A stretch of DNA of 38,054 nt from Butyrivibrio sp. X503 (GTDB taxonomy: Bacteria > Bacillota > Clostridia > Lachnospirales > Lachnospiraceae), in NCBI RefSeq assembly GCF_003625475.1, contig NZ_RAIQ01000012.1, positions 1 through 38,054 on the forward strand, in the 5' to 3' direction. Positions within the stretch are counted from its first letter, which is position 1. Every line of letters begins with the position of its first letter. Under the pieces are notes generated by a model that had not been told where the DNA came from, did not search any database, and worked only from the letters and a program-made list of their open reading frames with translations. Of this stretch, positions 31,646-38,054 are shown one piece after another. The position numbers and the translations under genes are program-made.

Positions 31646-31945
31646 ATGTCTGAGAATAAAGTATTTATGGATACTAAAATCTTCACGAATATTGTGAATG
31701 ATATAAAACACTCTACATCCGAATGTGTTTTGGATGAGTCTCCGCTTAAGTCGGTAAAGGTTTGGCAATATACGGATGTCGGACTTAAAATGGAAAAAAT
31801 ATTAAAGAAAGTTTACAAATCATCAAAAGAGTACAGAAAAGAAGCTTCTGGATCTTTACCTAGAGCTTTTTTGACGCTTAGAGACGGTATGATCCGTGTT
31901 GATGAAGTTGCAAGTAAGAGTCTTAAAGTTGAAATGAACAAATAA
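31646..31945 (+). CDS. Small helical partner of the LXG/RHS toxin (DUF3130/YwqI-like)
   Basis: The protein has 99 residues from ATG 31646, which has AGAGGTGGAGGA directly upstream; an ATG six codons earlier would overlap the ribosome site. The size, position (two genes before the toxin) and helical pattern (FTNIVNDIKHSTSE, then LKMEKILKKVYKSSKEYRKE) match the small WXG100-like proteins that pair with the N-terminus of LXG toxins for type VII secretion (Lap1/DUF3130 or YwqI/DUF5344 families). I cannot tell these families apart by eye. It lacks a signal peptide. Confidence 0.7.
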   Translation: MSENKVFMDTKIFTNIVNDIKHSTSECVLDESPLKSVKVWQYTDVGLKMEKILKKVYKSSKEYRKEASGSLPRAFLTLRDGMIRVDEVASKSLKVEMNK

Positions 31946-31958
31946 TGGGGAAAAAATA

Positions 31959-32357
31959 ATGAGCAGCATAGATGAACTTAATGATCGCATTCAAGAGCTT
32001 AAGGATAGAAGAGATGCGCTTTACGACAAGATTAGCGAACTTGAGGATGCATATGATTATGTATCCGAAAGAAAAACGAATATAGAAAACAACGTTTATA
32101 AGCCTGCTTGTGCTTATGACATGACAAGAAACGGAGAGTGGCTTGGGGAACGCGAAAGAGATGGCGAGGATTATCGGAATGAGATAGACACCAGAACCTC
32201 TGAAGGCCTAAATGAGACCGCGCAGCTACTTGAGGATATATTACAGCTCATAGAAAATATCAAAGAAGAAATAAGACGCATTGAAGAAGAGATAGATGAG
32301 CTAAGAGCTAAGAGAGATTCACTTATAGAAGCAAGTCAACCGGCACAAGGGGAGTAA
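31959..32357 (+). CDS. Coiled-coil partner of the LXG/RHS toxin (DUF5082/YwqH-like)
   Basis: The protein has 132 residues. It is almost entirely two heptad coiled coils: IDELNDRIQELKDRRDAL at the N-terminus and IENIKEEIRRIEEEIDELRA near the C-terminus, separated by a loop that contains the only Trp (NGEWLGE). The layout, size and place just before the toxin match YwqH/DUF5082 and Lap2/DUF3958-like proteins that accompany LXG effectors. The stop is 7 bases before the toxin start, and the toxin ribosome site lies in its last codons. Confidence 0.75.
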   Translation: MSSIDELNDRIQELKDRRDALYDKISELEDAYDYVSERKTNIENNVYKPACAYDMTRNGEWLGERERDGEDYRNEIDTRTSEGLNETAQLLEDILQLIENIKEEIRRIEEEIDELRAKRDSLIEASQPAQGE

Positions 32358-32364
32358 TTAAATA

Positions 32365-35300
32365 ATGGGAAAGAGATACGATTCAGAGAAAGTAAACGAT
32401 TTTATCACTGATCTTGATGACAGTGTAAGAATATACACCAGTAAATCTGATATAGCAGACACCGCCTATGGAAGGTATATAGATAATACTACTTACATAG
32501 GTCTAGCGGCCGATGCTTCCAAGAAATTCATAAAGGATGTGCAGGTCGAGTTTAGTACTCGCGAGCACGACATACAGAAAAGACTCATACAACTGTATGT
32601 TGCAATAGATGAGCATTTCAAAAAGACGGTCGATGGGTCTCCCGTTGCGCGCATTGATACTGATCAGATAAAAATAATCAAAAATTTTTTCCATGAACTA
32701 AAAGAAATACTTAATCCTAATTCCGTTGAGATAGAAGGAAAGGCAGAATATTTAAAAGAAGCCTTTAAAGAGTTCGGTAGTGTAACCATACCTAGCTATC
32801 ATAAAGCAAGAAACGTATATAAAGAATTTTCCGGTAGTGGGGAGTTTCTTGATAAGCTCGTTAAGAAAGTAGAGGATTTTGATCTGGAAGCCTGCGCGAT
32901 GGTAGACAGGTCAGGACTTGAACAATATATAGAACAGTATATACAGACAGTTGTGGAAGAAGCAGCGCTACTAGATCAGATGGAGACTTTTGAGCCTGAG
33001 ATGAAGGAAAGCATTCTTAGCCTCATAGCAACTAAGGTCGGCGGTGCCCTTAAGGAGCTAAAAGATTTTACAGCTAAAAATGCAACTGTCGGGGTCATGA
33101 ATGCACCTATTGTGGCGGGCCTTAAGAAGTATCTTTTGGGCTGTGCTTCGGGCTGTCAGTCATTATTTTCGGATCCCGTCAATGTCAATAATGGTAACTA
33201 TATAAATGACAGAGAAGATCTGAATATCACCGGAATATATCCCATATCTCTAAGAAGATTTTATAATGCGCAGAGTAAAGAGTGCGGCTTTTTCGGCATT
33301 GGCTGGATGAGCCTTTTTGACATGCATCTTTCTAAAGAAAACGATAGTGCAGATGCGAATATAAGGATTGTCTTTTCTGACGGACATGAGGGAATCTATC
33401 AAAAGATAAACGAAACTTCTCATATAGAGACAGATCTGTCTGAAATTAAAGAAACAGAGTATATAGAAATTCATGGTCAGAGCGGAAGACTTATTGAATC
33501 AGAAGATCAGTACAGACTATTGCAGGATGACGGATCATATACGAAGTTTGATAAAGACGGAAAGTTATCATCCTTTGGTAATTCAGTATCAGAGCTTGCA
33601 AGGATAGAGTATGAAGAAGGGCTCCCTGTAGGTATCCGCGCCGGATTTAAATTTATCGCGCTTGATCTTGATGAAAACGGACTTATCACATGCGCATCTG
33701 ATAATACGGGAAGAAACGTTAAGTATGAATATATAAAAATTAACGGAGAGTTTCTGCTTACAAACGTCACCTATCCCGATGGAACTAAGAGAAGATACGG
33801 ATATGACGATAACGGCATCATAAATGAAGTCGATAATCCTCGAGGAATAACCTTCCTAAAAAATGAGTATGACGATAGAGACCGAGTTGTTAAGCAGAGC
33901 TTCCCTGACGGAGGCGTAGTTTCTTTTGATTATGATGACGAGAAGCTTATAACCACGATTACAGAGCAAAACGGCCTTAAGACAGAATATCTTAATGATG
34001 AATATGGCCGCCATATAGGAACAAGATATCCGGAGCAGAATATATCTGAGTCATTTACTTATGATGAAAAGAACAGGAAGACTTCTGTTACCGATAAGAG
34101 AGGCTATACGACCAAGTTTAGCTATGATAACAGAGGCCATCTTACAAAGGTGATCGATGCAAAAGGTAATATTACAAATATCACTTATAATGCACAAGGA
34201 AAGCCAATAGTTGTAAAGGGGCCTGACGGCGGTACATATAAGTATTCTTATGATGAGCATGGTCAGCTGGTAAGCGTTATCAACCCTCTTATGGAAGAAA
34301 ACAGGCTCTATTATAACGAGATAGGGCAGGTAGAGAGGATAGAGGACGCAGAAGGGGCATCTACGCACCTTGATTATGATGACAATAACGATATCTGCTA
34401 TGTAAAAGACGATAAGGGGATAGAGACGTTCTATGAAAGAGATGAGCTTGGAAGAGTCATCTCTACAAGTAATGCCCTTGGTGCTAAAACATGCTATGAG
34501 TATGATCTTATGGATAGAATTATCAAGGTAACTGATCCTATCGGAAACGAGACAAGATACTCATACAATAACTCAGGAAAGCTTATAAAGGTCGAGAACC
34601 CTGACAATACCGCTAAGACTTGGGAATATAACAACATTGGAAAGCCTTGTGAATATACCGATGAAGCCGGAAGAAAGACAAGGATAACCTATAACAAGGT
34701 GTGGGATGAAGAGACAGTCAAGCTTCCGAATGGCGGAACTATAAGATATGAGTATGATCTTTTAAAGAGACTTGTTAAAGTAATCGATCCTGAGTACAGG
34801 AGCACTTCATACGACTATGATGAAAATGACAACGTGATAGCGCAGTACAATGGCGATATAAAGATTAAGAATCTTTCTTATGACGCGCTGGGAAATATTA
34901 TCCAAGAGACTGATGCACTTGGAAATGCCAAGAGTTATGAGTATGACGCGAATAATAATCTTATCGCAGTCACAGATGCTCTGGGCAATAAGTATACAAG
35001 GGAAGTGGACCCTCTTGGAAGAGTTACCAAAGAAACTGATGCTCTCGGTAACAGTACAATTTACACATATACAAAGCTTGGCGATATAGAGAGCATAACA
35101 GATGCCGCAGGAAGAATAAGAAGATTTGAATATATAAGCGGAAGCCTCAGTGCGATCTATTTCTGTGACAGACTTGAGCAGAAATTATCTTACGATAAAC
35201 TCGGAAGAGTGATATCACGAACCTTTGCTGACGGATACAAGATTGATTACAGCTATGATGTTCTTGACAGGATACAAAGTGTAGAGGGATCTGATGGCCG

Positions 35301-37821
35301 CAGCGTATCGTATGAGTACGATTTGATGGGAAGAGCCACAAAGGTTTCTGATGGTAAGAATACAACCCTCTATACATATACACCTACAGGCCGCCTTAAG
35401 AGCGTTGTTGACGCCCTTGGTAACGAGACAGCCTATACTTATGATGCTCTGGATAACCTAAAGAGCATACACAGAGAAGAAGGCCGCATAAGCGATGAAG
35501 AAAGAAACGGAGATATCTTCCCTACAGTTGGAAAAGACGGTCATGTCACTATATATGATTATGACCTTTCGGGACAGCTTACATCAGTCACAGATGCACT
35601 CGGTCAGAAAGAGCTTTTTAAATACGATCAGTACGGAAGGCTTGTGACAAAGACTGATAGGGATAACTATGCGACTACATATGAGTATGATAAGACCGGC
35701 ACGGTAACAAAGGTTAATTACTCAGATGGAAGAACAGTGGCGTTTTCTTATAACGAACTACGCCAGCTAAATAAGATAAATGACTGGCTGGGTGAAACGA
35801 TACTTGAGAATGATATTCTGGGACGAATCACAAAGGTCACAGACTATCTGAACAGGACCGTAGCTTATGAATACGGAGCTACAGGTGAAAAGACAAAGCT
35901 CACATATCCTGATGGAAGAGTGGTTTCTTATAACTATGATGAAAAACATCAGCTTAAGAGCGTTATTGGAAATGGTGAAGAGACAACCTATGCTTATGAT
36001 GAGCTTGGGCGTCTTTCTCAAAAGAGGTTTGCAAATGGCATAACACAAGGATACACATACCTTCCGGGCGGAAACCTTGAATCCATGATCAGTTCGGATA
36101 AGGAAGGCGTTCTTGATAAGTACTTCTACTCTTATGATAATACAGGACTTATAAATGGAATTGAAAGAAACAGAAGAGGGTTGGACGCTGTATCCGGAAG
36201 ATATGAGTACACTTATGATCCTATAGGACGCCTTACAAGCTCAACGCTTAACGGACAGCGTAAGGCTTTATATGAATATGATGCCTTTGGAAACAGAAAG
36301 AGTCTGACTGAAAATGATACTAAGACATCTTACTCATATGATGTTCTCGACAGGCTTACGGAAGCTAAGGAACTTACTAACTCTCAGACTAACATAAAGA
36401 CTTACGACTATGATAACAGAGGAAATCAGACAAAAGAATTCGTAAACGGTCTCCTGCAGAAGACCTTTACTTTTGATGCTACGAATATGCTCTCAAAGGT
36501 TGTTGATACAACTAAGGGAGAGCTTACAAATCAATATAACGGTCTTGGCTTTAGAGTATCGTCAACAAGACCTGAGGAGAGAATAGAATATCTCTGCGAT
36601 CTTTCAAGAGAGTATTATAACCTTCTTGAAAGGACCGTAAATGGTGAAAAAGAGAGCTTTGTCTATGACAACAACGTTATTTCAATGTCCAAGAAAGGTA
36701 ATAACTACTATTACCTTCAGGATGAACTTGGCTCTCCTATGTATATGACCGGAACGGACGGCATTGTATCATCATATGCTTTTGATGACTTTGGAAGGAA
36801 TATAGATCCGTTTACAGGAAAGCAGAAGAAACACGCATATGCAACAAACGGAAATATTATTCAGCCGTTTGTGTTCACCGGTTATCAGGAGGATGATATC
36901 TCAGGACTAAAGTTTGCTCAAGCGAGATACTATAGCCCTGACGCAGGAAGGTTCCAATCAGAAGATAACGTAAAGGGATTTGTGGAAAGCCCGTTCACGC
37001 TAAATCATTATGGCTATTGTTGGGGAAATCCAATTGTACTTATCGATTTAGATGGTAATATGCCAAAATGGCTTGAAGGTATATTTGCACATATAGCCAT
37101 TGAATCAGATATTACTGTAAGGTATAGTTCTTCCGATAATACGGTGCATACAAATGTATTTATAGAAGGTGGAGGTGCAGGAAGAACAAAGACAGGAAAT
37201 GGTTTAGCTGATGTTGTTATGAAATCCAAAAATATTTATAGTGTTTACGAAATAAAGCCGGAATCGCAAAACCCGGCTACTAACACGGTTTCTACTACGA
37301 ATGGACTGACTTTGGGTGAAATCCAATTAGCAGGTTATGTCAAAGGAATAAATAATAATATCAGATTAGGAAAGTCAATCGGTAAATTTGGAAGTACAAG
37401 CTTAAATGAACTTGCTTTTAATGGTACAAAAATCATCCCTGAAACGGTCGTCTATTCGCCGTTTATAAAAAATTCTGCTATTACATATCATTCTGACGGA
37501 AACGGAATGGTATATTATGATGTTGACAAGGTTCCTGAAGAAGAATATAAACATGCGATGGGCATAGTAAAACAAGAATCTGACATAAAGGAAAAAGTAT
37601 GTAAGGTTGCATCGAGAGTATGCTATGGCACATTCGGTTTAGTTGAGATGGTTGGAGGGATTTCATGTTTTATTCCGAGCTCAGTATTGATACTTGACGA
37701 TGGAACAGTAGTTGGAGTTTTAGATGATGGTGTTGCGCTTGGATTATATGCAGCAGGAACATATTTATGGTTAGATGGTTTTCACAAAGTCATGAAAGCA
37801 ATAACAGGATGTGATAATTAA
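32365..37821 (+). CDS. LXG-like/RHS polymorphic toxin with a PD-(D/E)XK-like tip
   Basis: The protein has 1818 residues. Residues 1-260 are helical and LXG/WXG-like, the usual type VII secretion entry domain, with no signal peptide. Residues about 268-330 are a DUF6531 start (FSDPVNVNNGNYINDRED, then FFGIGWMSLFDM). Dozens of YD/RHS repeats follow to about 1500 and form the closed shell. The RHS core YYSPDAGRFQSED (near 1521) ends at DLDGN (near 1560), where the toxin tip begins. The tip has E1580, D1616 in GNGLADVV, E1629-x-K1631 in VYEIKP, and Q1654/Y1658, the order expected of a PD-(D/E)XK nuclease. The last 90 residues contain a hydrophobic stretch (GLVEMVGGISCFIPSSVLI). Its probable immunity gene follows. 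Confidence 0.88.
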   Translation: MGKRYDSEKVNDFITDLDDSVRIYTSKSDIADTAYGRYIDNTTYIGLAADASKKFIKDVQVEFSTREHDIQKRLIQLYVAIDEHFKKTVDGSPVARIDTDQIKIIKNFFHELKEILNPNSVEIEGKAEYLKEAFKEFGSVTIPSYHKARNVYKEFSGSGEFLDKLVKKVEDFDLEACAMVDRSGLEQYIEQYIQTVVEEAALLDQMETFEPEMKESILSLIATKVGGALKELKDFTAKNATVGVMNAPIVAGLKKYLLGCASGCQSLFSDPVNVNNGNYINDREDLNITGIYPISLRRFYNAQSKECGFFGIGWMSLFDMHLSKENDSADANIRIVFSDGHEGIYQKINETSHIETDLSEIKETEYIEIHGQSGRLIESEDQYRLLQDDGSYTKFDKDGKLSSFGNSVSELARIEYEEGLPVGIRAGFKFIALDLDENGLITCASDNTGRNVKYEYIKINGEFLLTNVTYPDGTKRRYGYDDNGIINEVDNPRGITFLKNEYDDRDRVVKQSFPDGGVVSFDYDDEKLITTITEQNGLKTEYLNDEYGRHIGTRYPEQNISESFTYDEKNRKTSVTDKRGYTTKFSYDNRGHLTKVIDAKGNITNITYNAQGKPIVVKGPDGGTYKYSYDEHGQLVSVINPLMEENRLYYNEIGQVERIEDAEGASTHLDYDDNNDICYVKDDKGIETFYERDELGRVISTSNALGAKTCYEYDLMDRIIKVTDPIGNETRYSYNNSGKLIKVENPDNTAKTWEYNNIGKPCEYTDEAGRKTRITYNKVWDEETVKLPNGGTIRYEYDLLKRLVKVIDPEYRSTSYDYDENDNVIAQYNGDIKIKNLSYDALGNIIQETDALGNAKSYEYDANNNLIAVTDALGNKYTREVDPLGRVTKETDALGNSTIYTYTKLGDIESITDAAGRIRRFEYISGSLSAIYFCDRLEQKLSYDKLGRVISRTFADGYKIDYSYDVLDRIQSVEGSDGRSVSYEYDLMGRATKVSDGKNTTLYTYTPTGRLKSVVDALGNETAYTYDALDNLKSIHREEGRISDEERNGDIFPTVGKDGHVTIYDYDLSGQLTSVTDALGQKELFKYDQYGRLVTKTDRDNYATTYEYDKTGTVTKVNYSDGRTVAFSYNELRQLNKINDWLGETILENDILGRITKVTDYLNRTVAYEYGATGEKTKLTYPDGRVVSYNYDEKHQLKSVIGNGEETTYAYDELGRLSQKRFANGITQGYTYLPGGNLESMISSDKEGVLDKYFYSYDNTGLINGIERNRRGLDAVSGRYEYTYDPIGRLTSSTLNGQRKALYEYDAFGNRKSLTENDTKTSYSYDVLDRLTEAKELTNSQTNIKTYDYDNRGNQTKEFVNGLLQKTFTFDATNMLSKVVDTTKGELTNQYNGLGFRVSSTRPEERIEYLCDLSREYYNLLERTVNGEKESFVYDNNVISMSKKGNNYYYLQDELGSPMYMTGTDGIVSSYAFDDFGRNIDPFTGKQKKHAYATNGNIIQPFVFTGYQEDDISGLKFAQARYYSPDAGRFQSEDNVKGFVESPFTLNHYGYCWGNPIVLIDLDGNMPKWLEGIFAHIAIESDITVRYSSSDNTVHTNVFIEGGGAGRTKTGNGLADVVMKSKNIYSVYEIKPESQNPATNTVSTTNGLTLGEIQLAGYVKGINNNIRLGKSIGKFGSTSLNELAFNGTKIIPETVVYSPFIKNSAITYHSDGNGMVYYDVDKVPEEEYKHAMGIVKQESDIKEKVCKVASRVCYGTFGLVEMVGGISCFIPSSVLILDDGTVVGVLDDGVALGLYAAGTYLWLDGFHKVMKAITGCDN

Positions 37822-37845
37822 TTATTTCAGATTTGAGGTTATTTT

Positions 37846-38054
37846 ATGAATAAAACTAGGGCAATAAAAAAAATAATAGGTAAAGTACTCGATGAAAAGG
37901 GATTTAAATATACACGACTAGAAAGCGGGATTATTTGGACGTTTGAAAGAAATGTAGAAAACATCATACAAAAAGTTTATATTCAACAGCATACACGTTT
38001 TGATAAAGAATATAAACTTATGATGTGGTCTTCTGCCAAAGGCCAAGGAATGTG
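37846..38054 (+). CDS. Probable immunity protein, 5' part
   Basis: The frame is open from ATG 37846 (TGAGGTT upstream) to the end of the window, 69 residues. The start reads MNKTRAIKKIIGKVLDEKGF, followed by IIWTFERN and IIQKVYIQQHTRFDKEYKLM. This resembles DUF4304-type proteins, which are common immunity proteins of polymorphic toxins, but the match is by eye and the C-terminus is missing. It lies 24 bases after the toxin stop and is A+T-rich like the toxin tip, the usual place for the matching immunity gene. Confidence 0.65.
   Translation, partial: MNKTRAIKKIIGKVLDEKGFKYTRLESGIIWTFERNVENIIQKVYIQQHTRFDKEYKLMMWSSAKGQGM

Noticed and set aside
32365..37050. The repetitive toxin region as a CRISPR or satellite repeat
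   Set aside because: The repeats are imperfect at DNA level and in frame, and they encode YD/RHS repeats of one protein.

Overview
The window looks like a chromosomal segment of a low-to-moderate G+C, Gram-positive anaerobe of the Lachnospiraceae, probably of Butyrivibrio or Pseudobutyrivibrio type. The basis is strong AAGGAGG-type ribosome binding sites, lipoprotein-anchored binding proteins, YesM/YesN-type two-component systems, an agr-type peptide system and an LXG/RHS polymorphic toxin. The genus is inferred from gene content and codon style; there is no rRNA or tRNA gene here to settle it.

Layout. 1-3.5 kb: the tail of a dehydrogenase-like gene, a minus-strand lipoprotein, two small unknown genes (one of 57 aa at 1584-1757) and a chemotaxis transducer. 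3.5-4.5 kb: a GtrB-type glycosyltransferase. 4.6-12.4 kb: a probable six-gene operon with three degenerate c-di-GMP-type proteins (EAL-like/HDOD, 7TM-GGDEF-like, 7TM-GGDEF/EAL-like), followed by a membrane-anchored solute-binding protein, a YesM-type histidine kinase and an AraC-type response regulator. 12.6-17.4 kb: an ABC importer (lipoprotein binding protein, fused double permease, ATPase) and an MgtC/SapB membrane protein. 17.5-18.9 kb: a PrsW-type membrane protease with a long Gln/Asn-rich repetitive tail. 19-22.5 kb: a TRAP transporter (dctP, dctQ, dctM) plus a YcxB-like protein. 22.5-26.9 kb: a second kinase/AraC-regulator/anchored-binding-protein set, then a WYL regulator. 26.9-31.5 kb: an agr-type quorum-sensing locus split into divergent arms. 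agrA-agrB run leftward; agrC runs rightward, followed by a VTC-domain polyphosphate-polymerase-like gene, a DUF4956 membrane protein and a 47-aa agrD-like peptide gene. 31.6 kb to the end: two small helical partner proteins, an 1818-aa LXG-like/RHS toxin with a PD-(D/E)XK-like tip, and the start of a probable immunity gene.

How it works together. Two unrelated transporters (ABC and TRAP) each sit next to a 'three-component' sensor in which a membrane-tethered relative of the transporter's own binding protein is co-transcribed with a kinase and an AraC-type regulator. The simplest reading is that each tethered protein reports ligand to its kinase, and the regulator then switches on the neighbouring importer. 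The most unusual part is 26.9-31.5 kb. The agrD-like gene was found only by reading the sequence (47 codons, behind a near-perfect Shine-Dalgarno). It lies about 1.5 kb past agrC, directly behind a VTC/DUF4956 pair, which suggests polyphosphate metabolism built into, or controlled by, a peptide quorum-sensing locus. No stretch longer than about 300 bases lacks a gene; the short gaps hold promoters and terminators, listed separately.
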